Shown piece after piece: positions 21,264-31,767 of a DNA stretch of 64,000 nucleotides. The stretch's first letter is position 1. Each line of letters begins with the position of its first letter. Made by a program: the position numbers and the translations under genes. This DNA comes from Scilla litardierei (taxonomy: Eukaryota > Streptophyta > Magnoliopsida > Asparagales > Asparagaceae). The stretch covers positions 180,459,051 through 180,523,050 of the forward strand of contig CM061138.1 in assembly GCA_030789695.1 (NCBI GenBank). Reading direction: 5' to 3'. The notes below the pieces were generated by a model. It saw only the letters and a list, made by a program, of their open reading frames with translations, did not search any database and was not told the origin of the DNA.

Positions 21264-22396
21264 GGAGGGGGTTGGCTACGGCCAATAACCACCGCGGCAA
21301 CCCCCACCGGCGGGGGTGTGCGGCCACCCCACACAAGGGGAGGCCGGCCATGGCCAAAGGGCCATGGCCGGCCAAGGCAAAAATGGCCTTGGCCATGACC
21401 GGCCATGGCCAGGCCGGCAGTGGCCGGCCCCGGCCAAGGCCAGGGGCCGGCCGACCGGCCCTGGCAGAGGCCAGGGCCTGGCCGGCCCTTGGCCAAGCCT
21501 CGGCCAGGGTAGAGGCCCTGGCCGGGAGAAGTTGCAGACCAAATAATTGGTCGACCAATTTGGTTGTTTTGGTCGACCAATCCGGCAGAAGGTCTTGGTC
21601 GATCGCAAACTTGCCGACTGACCCATACGGGGTGACAAAAGGCCTTGGTCAAACTCGAATGTGCCGATTAGCCCATACGGGGCTAACCACAGTGCCGACT
21701 AGCCCATACGGGGCTAACATTTTAATGAAGTTTTTCCTTGGGCTCTACTCTTTGAAGATTAGCCATAGTGCTCTACTTCATGCGAGATTAGTCATGTCAT
21801 TGTGCTCTACTCTACGGAGATTAGCCAATGTACTTATGACGTTGTGCTCAACTCTACGAAGATTAGCCAATGAAATTTAAATTTTTTTTGAAAAAGATGT
21901 TTTCAAATAGGTTATGTCCCGTCCTTAATCGAGATAGCGCAATTTAGAATTCCAAGTCCTACCACGATCCGGCCATGGTTATCTAACCCATGGGTGTGTA
22001 GAACAGGTCTCGTGGCTTGGCAATTGTTGCGCTAAAATTTTTTGCGCAAACTCTCACCTATTCCATTTTGAACGATATGTTTTTCAAAAGTAATTTTCCG
22101 CTGCGAAGTACTATAAGAGTACGATTGTTTGATAAGTGATGGGGGAATATTGAAGGTTGTTCTAGATGGTGATTGGAATCATAGAGACCTTTTCGATTCT
22201 AGAACAACATCTTCAATATTTTTCGAAAGTAACTTATCAAATATAATATAATTCCAAGTGGGATTTGAACTTTTAGAACTATCCAAATGGGATATTCTAT
22301 TATCATTTCAAGTGGGAGTTATATTTTAAGAATTTTTATGCAATGTTTTGATCAAACCTTCGGTTTTTGTGTCTTTTGCAGCATTTTAAAAGTAAA
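21264..22396 (+). other. C2 untranslated leader, no gene
   Basis: A GC-rich stretch (21280-21535) is made of GGCC, GGCCATGGCC and GGCCGGCC permutations; its long open frames on both strands reflect composition. Then comes TTGGTCGACCAA (twice) and three variants of GCCGACTAGCCCATACGGGG (21617-21715). A strong hairpin occupies 22128-22250. No protein is supported. Confidence 0.7.
22128..22250 (+). other. Long hairpin in the C2 leader
   Basis: TTTGATAAGT ... AATATTGAAGGTTGTTCTAGA pairs with TCTAGAACAACATCTTCAATATT ... ACTTATCAAA. The stem is about 35 bp with a few bulges, roughly 150 bases before the gag start. Its place suggests an RNA packaging or dimerisation structure, which is inference. 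Confidence 0.6.
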
Positions 22397-23323
22397 ATGT
22401 CTTCCGCTTCAAAGAATATCGTCGCTGAGTTAAACAGAGGTGAAAAACTCAACGGCGATAATTACAAACTTTGGTCCATCAAGATACAATACGTTCTAGA
22501 GGAGCAAGAAGTGCTCGAAACTCTAAAGAACGTTATGATTGAACCCGAGTTGGGCACTACGGCCCAACACCGACGAGACAAGGAAGCTTTTGATGCTTGG
22601 TCTCGGAAGAACAAGATAACGCGCATTACGTTATTAAGCAGTATGGCTGATGACATAATGCGCATCTTCCGAGAACATGACCTAGCCATGGACATATGGT
22701 CCAAGCTAGAGGAGAAGTTTGGTGGCACATCGGTGTCCAAACTTCGCTCCTTAACTATAAGGTTCGATTCATATAAGAAACGTCCAGATCATTCCATGGG
22801 GAAACATCTGCGACATATGGCGAACCTTATCTCGGAGTTAAAGGATGCAGGTCATGTGCTCACAGATGAGCAACAAATCCAAGCAATCATACGTTCCCTA
22901 CCAAATGGGTGGGATCAGATGAAGATGCATCTCACTCATAATGAGAGCATCAAGACCTTCAACGATGTTTCCAAGCACCTCGAATTAGAGGAAGAGCGGC
23001 TTGCGGCTGCCAAGCCAAGTGCAGAAGTGCACATGGTTGCTAGTTCCTCACACGGGGGAAAGAAACGTAAAGATCGTTCGAAGTCTTCTAATGAACGTAA
23101 TAAGCAACCTGAGTCTACCAAGGAACCCAAACATAAGGGTGGGCACAAGAAATGGCACAAGAAGAAAGACTTGAAAAGGATCAAGTGCTTCAAGTGCAAC
23201 AAGCTCGGTCACTATGCTCGTTCGTGTACGAGTGGAAGTGACGAGGTAACTTGTAATACTAGTTACATATGTGTTTCTAGTTCAATATTTCTTGTGGAAT
23301 CTAATCCATTTTGGGATAATTGA
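22397..23323 (+). CDS. C2 copia Gag
   Basis: Begins MSSASKNIVAELNRGEKLNG at 22397 and stays open to TGA 23323. A UBN2-like Gag domain (LNGDNYKLWSIKIQYVLEEQ, LEEKFGGTSVSKLRSLTIRF, LISELKDAGHVLTDEQQIQA) is followed by a Lys-rich linker and the zinc knuckle CFKCNKLGHYARSC. It is the only intact C2 reading frame. Near its end the protease frame (WDN versus IIDSGATDH) starts in another register, so a frameshift separates Gag from Pol. In relatives both are one ORF. Confidence 0.85.
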   Translation: MSSASKNIVAELNRGEKLNGDNYKLWSIKIQYVLEEQEVLETLKNVMIEPELGTTAQHRRDKEAFDAWSRKNKITRITLLSSMADDIMRIFREHDLAMDIWSKLEEKFGGTSVSKLRSLTIRFDSYKKRPDHSMGKHLRHMANLISELKDAGHVLTDEQQIQAIIRSLPNGWDQMKMHLTHNESIKTFNDVSKHLELEEERLAAAKPSAEVHMVASSSHGGKKRKDRSKSSNERNKQPESTKEPKHKGGHKKWHKKKDLKRIKCFKCNKLGHYARSCTSGSDEVTCNTSYICVSSSIFLVESNPFWDN

Positions 23324-26138
23324 TTCAGGTGCCACCGACCACATAGCAAAGGACAGACGATCCTTCGTGGAGTATCACCGGATACCCCAAGGAATGAAGT
23401 GGATCAATGTAGGAAACAACACACGTGTTGAAGTGAAAGGCGTTGGGACTCGCAAGCTAGTCTTGGACAACGGCCGCACTCTCATACTTCATGATGTTCT
23501 CTTCATTCCATATATTCAAAGGAATATTAAAACTGTGGTCAATTTAATGGGTCTTGGTTATAGTTGGTTCCTTCATGATTGTAATATGGACCTATTTTGT
23601 AATAATTCCTTTATTGGTACTGGGTTTGTATTTCAAAGGATTTATTGTAATAAGTACAATATATGATTCCTCATGTAATGAAAATTTCCTTGTGACAAAT
23701 TCTTTGACTAATGAGTCTAATAAAATTTGTTGGCACACAAGGCTTGGTCATATTGGACCAACGCGTATGGATAGATTTGCCAAACGTGGCCTTCTATCAA
23801 ATGTTTCAAAGGTTGAAATGTCGACCTGCATACATTGCCTTGTGGGGAAATCTTGTCGCAAGCCGTTTGGAACCGGCACAAGGGCCGATGTTCCATTACA
23901 GCTTATCCATTCGGACATATGATGTCCGATGAATGTCAAGACAAGACGCGTAAAGTCCTATCTCATCACTTTTATTGATGATTTCACCCAATTCGGACAT
24001 ATCTATTTGGTATCCCACAAAAGTGAAGCTTTGGCTTGCTTTAAAAACTATATGAGTTTAGTGGAGAATCAATTAGATCGCAAGATTAAGGTCTTGCGAA
24101 CCGATAGGGGTGTTGAATATCAATCAACAAGTTTTAAGGAACTTTGTGATGAAAAAGGCATGGTACATCAGGTAACTATGCCTTATACTCCTCAATAAAA
24201 CGGTGTTGCAGAAAGGAGAAATAGGACTTTAATGGAAATGGTCCGTTCAATGATGGCGCAAGCTAACTTGCCAATCACCTTTTGGGGTGATGCATTATTG
24301 ACGACCGTTTTCATTTTAAACCGCGTACCCTCGAAATAAGTTAGCTCCACTCCTTATGAGTTGTGGAACCAAAGGTCTCCTGACTTAAACATTTTGAAAC
24401 CTTGGGGTTGTGCATTCTACGCACATATTTCCTCCCATAAATATGGCAAACTTGGGCCAATGGGAAGGAAATGTATCTTTAAACGATACGCAGAAAACTC
24501 CAAAGGTTATGTTTTTGTTAGTCAGAAGACAATGGTGGGCTAATTGAGTTTGAGTCGAGGGATGTCACTTTCTTGGAAAACGAGTTTCCAAGACAGGGCG
24601 AGATAAGTCAGGACTTATCTCTATTTGATATTTATGATCAAGAAGGATTACCTCATTCGAGTGGGAGAATTCTTGGTGAAAACGAAGATACGTTTCAACC
24701 TTCACCAATGGATTATACGAATGACGATTATCCTATTCTATACGGGAATAATGATCCAAGTGGGAGCAATTCTAAACGACATTTCAAGTGGGAGTGATAT
24801 TAGAATTGATCTAAATTCGAGTCAACAAGGACTTGAAGAATCTCAAATACGACGTAGTAGTCATACAAGGTTGGCTCCTCTAACATTTGAGGTTGAAATT
24901 TCCGCAAACCTTTATGATTTTACTACAAGAAAATGACGAGCCTGCTATTTTCAAACAGGCCGTATTTTGCACTGCAAAAGACAAATGGATGGAAACGATG
25001 AAGGAGGAATTGAAATCCATGAAAGTTAACCAAGTCTGGGACTTAGTTAACTTACCCAGAGGACATAGAGCAATTGGGAACAAATGGGTTCTCAAGATTA
25101 AGTATAAGGCTGATGGCTCTATAGATATATATAAAGCTCGCCTTGTCGCGAAAGGTTTTACGCAACAGGAAGGGATAGACTACGAAGAGACCTTCTCACC
25201 TGTTGTGCGTTTTACCTCGATTCGCCTGATTCTGGCAATGGTAGCTTGCTTAAACCTCGAATTACATCAGATGGATGTAAAGACTGCATTTCTCAATGGA
25301 GAATTGGACGAGGAGATCTATATGGAACAACCAACAGGGTCTGTAAAAGAAGGAAACGAACATAAGGTTTGTAAACTTCGTAAGTCCATATATGGTCTTA
25401 AATAATCCTCGAGGCAATGGTATATACGATTTCAAGAAGTTGTCTTATCAAATGGATTTTCTATGATTGATGAAGATAACTGCGTATATATCAAGAGGAT
25501 TAAAAGCAAGCACGTTATTATGTCTCTATATGTAGATGACATTTTAATAACCAGAAATGGCAAGGGCTTTGTGATGGATATCAAGGCTTGACTTTCATCA
25601 GTTTTGAGATGAAAGACATGGGGAAGTCACATATATCCTTGGAATTAAGATTTCAAGGAATCGTTCGAAGAAACTTCTTTCTCTTTCACAAGAGACTTAT
25701 ATAAAGAAGGTTCTAGAACGGTTTAATATGTAGGACTACAAGTCAAATTGATACTCCTATAAGCAGATGCGATAATTTATATCTGAAATCATGTCCAAAG
25801 AACCAAAAAGAAAGGGAAATTATGGAAAAAGTTCCATATTCCAGTGCAGTTGTTAGTCTTATGTACGCTATGATGCATACAAGACCAAACATCTGTTTTG
25901 CCGTTGGAATGGTAAGACGTTACCAATCCAACCCAGGGCAAGAACACTGGAAAGCGGTTAAGAGCATAATGCAGTATCTTAAAGGAACTGCAGATTTGCA
26001 AAAGACTATGATAAAACCAAGAAGGTAGACATAAGGTACATATCTACGCATGAGATGATAGAGGATCAGCTTACGAAAGCGATCCCCAGAAATGTGTTTT
26101 ACAAACACTTATCATCTCAAGGATTGCGTAAGAGCTGA
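23271..26138 (+). pseudogene. C2 copia Pol, inactivated
   Basis: Order of domains: protease (IIDSGATDHIAKD near 23315), gag-pre-integrase (WHTRLGHIGPTRMDR), integrase core (LITFIDDFTQFGHI, RTDRGVEYQS, NGVAERRNRTL), reverse transcriptase (KWMETMKEELKSMKVNQVWD, LYVDDILIT at about 25530) and part of RNase H (YSSAVVSLMYAMMHTRPNIC). Stops: TGA 23921, TAA 24196, TAA 24338, TAA 24541, TAA 25403, TGA near 25588. A frameshift lies near 25620 (a G lost in KDMGEV). After LKGTADLQ at about 26000 the middle of RNase H is deleted; the tail EMIEDQLTKAIP follows directly. Two stops are CAA to TAA changes. Confidence 0.88.
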
Positions 26139-27188
26139 GTTGTACCAATGTAGATTCACATGTCTGTAAATGATCAAAATTAATAAAAGAATAAGTTCTT
26201 TTTCAAACATTGCATATGAATTTCTTAAGAAATGTTTGTGTACATTTTTGAAATCTCAGCTGAATTGTGTGTATGTCGGACAGATTAAGGTTGGCTCTCT
26301 CACATGAGCAACCGCCTTATCTTATCAGATGGATAAGATAGAGATGAGACTAGTTTAAAGTCAAAATCATTAGACGAATGATTTAGAGTCGTGACTTAAA
26401 CAAGATAGTCGAATGAAAGATCTGCATCATATGGATGCTTCCAAAAGATCTGAGATCTGTATCACAAGGATATTTTAAAAAGGATCTCATAGGATTTTTT
26501 AAATCCTATCTGTCTTATGCAGGATGAGAGTCCGGGAATATTTCATGGGTAGTAAGGGGACTCAAAAGATAGGCACTGTGGTGTCTGATCTTTTATCCGT
26601 ACAACATCATTAAGACATACTCTCCCTGGGAAAGGAGTGATGTTGTAATACGTGTTCATACCACGTATGCATTTCGACCACTGAGTTAGTAGCAATAGTG
26701 TTTGCTATTATGTGAGACTCAAAGGCCATATGGGCCTTAACTCTTACCCTCAAGGACTCCAATTGGTTCCTTTAGATTTGACGAGATGATCGCTATCTTA
26801 GCGTGTTGCTAATGGGCTATGATAATTCGGCTCGGCGGGGCACGTTAGAAAAGCGAATCAAGTCAAGATCAGAAGGTTCGCAAGAAGAGGAAGATTGATT
26901 TCATATTCACATTTGGACTTTAATGATTCAAAGCTGGCCAGCCAATTGTGATCCAGATGGGATTCAATTGTTGAATATAAAGTATAAGAAATGTGAAGAA
27001 ATAATCTAGGGTAAAGCATGCGTTGAACTACTCAACTTTGCACCTTCGAGGTCGTTGTGTATCTCTAACAAGTGCACAACAACAGACTCTACGCGCATGA
27101 CGGTCGCACGGTCTATTTCTCGGTATGATAGATGAAAGAACTAAGAGAAAGACGTTCTCTTACAATTCCCTCAAGTGTGAGTGGGAGA
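26139..27188 (+). other. C2 3' untranslated interior
   Basis: AT-rich DNA between the end of pol and the 3' LTR without a credible frame. It ends in the purine-rich GAGTGGGAGA, the likely polypurine tract. Confidence 0.6.
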
Positions 27189-27794
27189 TGTTGGATATGG
27201 AAGACGTTAGTACACCCTTGTAGGGGATGTACGAGGGAATACGGACCTCGAACGTCGCGTACACGAAGTCGTGCGCAAAGGGAATATGTTCCCTTGCGGA
27301 GAGGATCTCTAGATTGATGGGAAAGTCGCATTATATGTGCATAAATGCATGCGACATATGGCTAATAAAGGGGTAATATCTTAAGCTTATGTTGTACCAT
27401 GCATATGGTACAACTTAAGCTTATAATATGCCATGTACGATGGTACACCTTAGTTAAATTGTTCCAAAGGAACAATTGCTCCTAAAATAACTACCTTGGG
27501 GGCTATAAATAAGACCCAAGGGTTAGCCATTTCCTTACAATTTTGCATGGCATTCTTGCATGCATTTTCATTCTAGCGAAGCTCTGCCGAAATACTTCCT
27601 CTCCCTTTATCCAAGTTCTTAAGCTAAAAATAGAGATTTAGATTGTGGATTTAGTAGCCTTACTCCGTTCGTGAGAAGACTCGATCCGTCGTGGCGAATC
27701 CGAAGGCGAAGTTCGTAGACTACCGTGCCGCATACACAAGCGTAAGTCTAAACTTCATTTATCGATCCTAACTCTGTTTTGGCAGGATCATACA
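27189..27794 (+). repeat. C2 3' LTR
   Basis: Same ends as the 5' LTR; 8 differences in 606 bp. At several of these the copy at 9364 agrees with the 5' LTR, which ties that copy to the 5' end. Confidence 0.95.
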
Positions 27795-27799
27795 AGAAG

Positions 27800-27937
27800 G
27801 ACATCGAGAAGCTGATGAGCCGAGGGCACGCAAGGAACTTTACCGACGACCCGGCCCACAGAGAAGGAACATCCAAACAGCCGGACAAAGGAAAGAAGGT
27901 CAACGCCGTCCAAGGACCCCTCCGCATCATAGAGTGA
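27800..27937 (+). pseudogene. Element H gag, C-terminal end after C2
   Basis: Reads in phase from HLKK (20240) as DIEKLMSRGHARNFTDD and ends at TGA 27935. An IE-L-RGH-F pattern after the zinc knuckle is what Tat-type Gag proteins have. No protease frame follows; the next 1.2 kb are tandem repeats and spacer. Confidence 0.8.
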
Positions 27938-28172
27938 GCAGGCGAGGCCCCCCAGTCACCGCCTAGTCGGGAGGAGATTATCTAGGTTCTCATCCCCCCG
28001 TCTAGCCTTATTTCCTTTTTTCCTCCAAATGTACTAGTCCAATAGGACTCTCAAGAGTACAAATGCACTCCTTTTTCCTTTTCTTCATCTCCTACGGAGT
28101 CAACATTTCGCTAAGGCTACATAAGAGTGAAGACCGCCACCTCACCGGACGGGGGGGTCAATCAAAACTGGT

Positions 28173-28745
28173 CCTGAGCCGAGGAGCTTCACCCTCGCCG
28201 ACCAAATCGCTCATAAGTCTGGGGGCAATTCCCCCAGCCAGCGTAGACGCCGACCGGTCCTAAGACGAGGAGCCTCACCCTCGCCGACCAAATCGCTCGT
28301 AAGTCTGGGGGCAATTCCCCCAGCCAGCGTAGACACCGACCGGTCCTAAGCCGAGGAGCTTCACCCTCGCCGACCAAATCGCTCGTAAGTCTGGGGGCAA
28401 TTCCCCCAGCCAGCGCAGACGCCGACCGGTCCTAAGCCGAGGAGCCTCACCCTCCCCGACCAAATCGCTCGTAAGTCTGGGGGCGATTCCCCCAGCCATC
28501 GCAGACGCCGACCGGTCCTAAGCCGAGGAGCTTCACCCTCGCCGACCAAATCGCTCGTAAGTCTGGGGGCAATTCCCCCAGCCAGCGCAGACACCGACCG
28601 GTCCTAAGCCTAGGAGCTTCACCCTCGCTGACCGACACCATCGCTCGTAAGTCTGGGGGCAATTCCCCCAGCCGGCGCAGACGCCGACTGGTCCTAAGCC
28701 GAGGGGCTTCCCCCTCGCTGACCTACTCCATTGCTCATAAGACTA
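28173..28745. repeat. Approximately 86-bp tandem repeat with internal hairpin in element H
   Basis: About six and a half units of GTCCTAAGCCGAGGAGCTTC, ACCCTCGCCGACCAAATCGC, TCGTAAGTCTGGGGGCAATTCCCCCAGCC, then GACGCCGACCG. Each unit has the 7-bp stem CTGGGGG/CCCCCAG. The array makes overlapping open frames on the minus strand (28189-28662), which are repeat artefacts. Confidence 0.92.
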
Positions 28746-29243
28746 AGAGCAACCCCCCAGCCAATAAGGACATCACCCGACTTGTCCACTCGAGGGACTA
28801 GGGGCGACCCCCCGGAGGAAGGAGGCGAGCGACCACCATCAGCAGAGGAGCCGAAGTCACAGCAACAAAGCAAAATGCGCGGAGAATTCAGGTAGGTCAA
28901 TTCCATTTCCAACAGTTAACCGAGGTACAAAAGTGTGTCTTTTTACAGGAAATTCGAAGTGGATGAACCACCTTACAAATAATTCACTCTCGGCAAAACT
29001 CGTCACCCACGAAAGCTAGGGTGACGCCGGCAGAGCAAAATTTGTCGACCAAGAACACAAAATTGCTGGCTTAAATGAACATCCTTGCAATCAGCAATTG
29101 TTCGCCTGGAAGCAGAGAACCGGTAAAGATGCCAATGGAGATTGCGAGGTCAGGGATCCATTTCAAATAGGCTGGGCCAAAGCGAAAGCGGATGCTGAAA
29201 AATTTGAGGATAAAAACAAGGGTGATAGGCCGGGAAGGACGAC
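28746..29243. other. Element H spacer, no gene seen
   Basis: GC-rich remnants of the repeat up to about 28810, then AT-richer DNA. It lies 3' of the antisense gene and may hold its terminator; no signal could be assigned. Confidence 0.5.
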
Positions 29244-31395
29244 CTAGGGGACCCGGGTTCGGGAGGACGCATCCTCAGGCGCCTCCCCCTCCTCGGAGCG
29301 AAGGGGATCGGCAGATGGAAGGGCTTGCAAGACACGCTCCGCACAATCCTGGAAGGAGGACTGGATGACTTCGACGATCCGGGGGCCAATAAGGTCTTCA
29401 TACTTGCCGAAGGCCTCCCTGAGGACCTCGAAGATCCTCTCCCCGAGAGTCCCGACGACGCCCCTCTCCACCTCATCTGCGAACCGCGCCGCCTGACGCC
29501 GATCCGACAGTTCCCTCTGGAGCTCCTCCCTCTCCAGGCGGAACGACTCCGCCGCTTCCCCGGCCGAACGCCGAGCGTCCTCCAACTCTCCCTGGAGATC
29601 AGCCACTCGTCCCTCTAGCTCGGCCACCCGGAGCTTGAGTTGCCGAGACTCGATCTGGGCCGCCACCGCAGCTACCTCCGCCGCCCCAGCCCGCTCGTGG
29701 TCCTTCGCAGAGGACTCCTCCAGCTCCCTCAAACGGACAGCTCGACGCTGCGACTCGACAGCGAGTGTTGAACCCTGAACGACAAGACATGAGCCAAGAA
29801 GAGAGCGAAGGAAAGAAAGGGACAGTGGGATAGCCAGACCTGCTGAAGGATCCAGACCAAGGTGTCTGACACCTTGTCGGCGGGGGCCCTCTCAAGGAGA
29901 CTACGGTCCCGGGGGAGGACGGAGCCCTCGGCCAACTGCTGCGCCAAGGCTCGGTCGACAAACACCGAATCCCCGGGGGTGACCTCGAGGGAGGCCGAGC
30001 TGCTCACTAACAGGGCACCGATTCCCGATAATGGAGGCGGAGACGCGGCGACGGGGGTGGTCGTCAGGGTCACTGGAAGATCCTCGGCGGCCACCGCCGG
30101 GGGCACGGAGCACACCGGACTGGAGGGATCCATGCCTTCCTTCCTCCTCTTCCCTCCGTGAGGCTCGGCAGGCGCCGATGGGGAGCGCCTCCACCTCGTA
30201 CCACCTCCACCCTCGGGGACAAGAGGGGGCACACCAAGCGCAAGAGGAGCTGCACCGGACCCATCGTTACCCCCGCCACTTGGGCCGGTGGGAAGGATCC
30301 GGCCCTTGCGACCCCCCGGGGGAGGAGACTACCAGAAGAAGAGGCGGGAGGCGCGGCCACCACCTTGCCCACGGTGGGCTCGGCTCGGTGCACCTCCTCC
30401 TCAACAGTCCGCCGAGGTGCCCTTCCCGAGGTGCTGCCTCGGCTCCGAGCGGCTCCACGCCGAATCAGCTCATCAACGTTGCGGGTGAACTCGCGACCAG
30501 CCTTTCCTGCAAGCGAAACCGAAATCAGGGTAAGCCACGGGGCAATCCAGGACTGAAAAAGCGACCTACCCGGAGACCACAAGACGGCCTTCAGGAGTAG
30601 GTCGTCCAGCAAAGGCCAGATAGACTTCGCCTCCAAGGGGAGGGCCGATAGCAGCGCGACGGCCACCTGATCAGCCTCGGAGAGGGTTAGCGTTGGGCAA
30701 GGCCGACCTGACCCACCCCAACCTGTCAAAATCTGAGCATCCTCAAGGAAGACCACGAAGACATAATCTGAGCTCCAATCCCCCGCCCAGTGGGGTAGCC
30801 CGATCAGGCATTCCCTCCCCGCGCGGGCTCGGAGGTGCAGCCATGACCCTAGACCGACCGTCTGGATCTGATAAAAATAGAAGAGGAGGGGGAGAGATGG
30901 CTCCAGACCGCGAGTGCAGCAGAGCATCACAAAGCCTGTCAGAACCGCAACCGAACAGGGGGTAAACTGGCAAAGGGGCACCATGAGGTACTCCATGACT
31001 TGGATAAAAAAGGGATTGAGCGGGAAACGAAGACCCAGACGGAACATCTCGACGTAAACGCCGACTTCGTTGCTCCTCGGAAGACAGATCCGCTCGTCGA
31101 TGAAGGGGACTCGAACATCATACGGGTAACAGAGGTACTTTCCCCGAATCTCCGCAGCCGCCAGAAAAGGAGTCCTCGACGGCGTTCTGAGGACAACCGG
31201 AGGTACATTAAGCCGCACGGCAGCCGACGCCACATCACCGCCAACATAGTTTGGGAAGAGCTTCCCCTTCCCTTTATCTCGGAGGGAACGGCTCCCCAAG
31301 GAAGAACCGGATCCCACAGATCGGGGCCCGCCACGCCTGGACTCAGGAGGATCCCTCGCCCCTTGGCCAGAGCCACCTATCCTAAGAGCAGCCAT
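29244..31395 (-). CDS. Antisense gene of element H (Transposase_28-type, with coiled-coil C-terminus)
   Basis: Runs against the element. Exon 1 starts MAALRIGGSGQGARDPPESR at 31395 and contains YVEMFRLGLRFPLNPFFIQV, MVPLCQFTPCSVAVLTGFVM and a hydrophobic FYFYQIQTVG stretch. This is the pattern of the plant 'putative gypsy type transposon' family (Pfam Transposase_28), often found antisense in Tat elements. GT-AG introns at 30332-30250 (83 nt, phase 1) and 29839-29775 (65 nt, phase 0) link it to a Pro/Ser-rich part and a Glu/Arg-rich coiled coil (LRVAELEGRVADLQGELEDA), giving 667 codons without a stop. A third possible intron (30570-30508, 63 nt) is frame-neutral. Function unknown; exon choice is inference. 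Confidence 0.7.
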
Positions 31396-31767
31396 AATAT
31401 GAGGATGGGAAAGGATTTACCTTTTTGTTTATTTGGAGAAGGCAAGGGAACGAAGGCGACGGAAGACTCCGAGTTTGTGGAAAGCCCGGAACAGAGAGAA
31501 GAGCGAGGAAGAAGTTGGGATCAAAGCAGCCGGGGCACTTATATACAAGACCCAGGGGCGAATTCAAAACGCCTGACAGGAACGCGTGGCAAGCCTCAAA
31601 GAGCCGGCGGCGTTTCGAAATCGGCACCAAGGGAAGTCCTATCGATCCGCCTCATCATAACCTTCATTTATGACCGCGCCTCGACTGACGCGCCAATCGG
31701 AACCCCAGGAGTCACATCGGTCGAACCGAGCCGGCCAAGGCCGATCGGCCCCACCGATGGGGGCAAT
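31396..31767. other. Element H 3' interior, probable antisense promoter region
   Basis: No gene. The antisense gene begins just left of it, so its promoter should lie here or in the 3' LTR. The reverse strand has TATATAAGTGCC near 31547-31536, a possible TATA box about 140 bp before the ATG at 31395. GGGGGCAAT before 31768 is the polypurine tract. Confidence 0.5.

Larger units (their letters stand above)
20241..27794 (+). mobile_element. Element C2: complete-ended Ty1/copia retrotransposon with defective pol
   Basis: LTRs of 606 bp each (20241-20846 and 27189-27794) differ at 8 positions. The target duplication AGAAG is perfect (20236-20240 and 27795-27799) and lies inside H gag. An initiator-Met type primer site (TTGGTATCGGAGCC) follows the 5' LTR; GAGTGGGAGA precedes the 3' LTR. 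The interior has a 1.55-kb leader, gag, and the copia order protease, integrase, reverse transcriptase, RNase H, all damaged in pol. Confidence 0.93.

Noticed and set aside
21207..21880. 213-codon and other ORFs across the GGCC-rich C2 leader
   Set aside because: Open on both strands because of composition; they lie between primer site and gag, and no family is recognisable.
28189..28662. Series of minus-strand ORFs with WGNCPQTYERFGRRG-type repeats
   Set aside because: Produced by the 86-bp tandem array; each shift of one unit gives another start.
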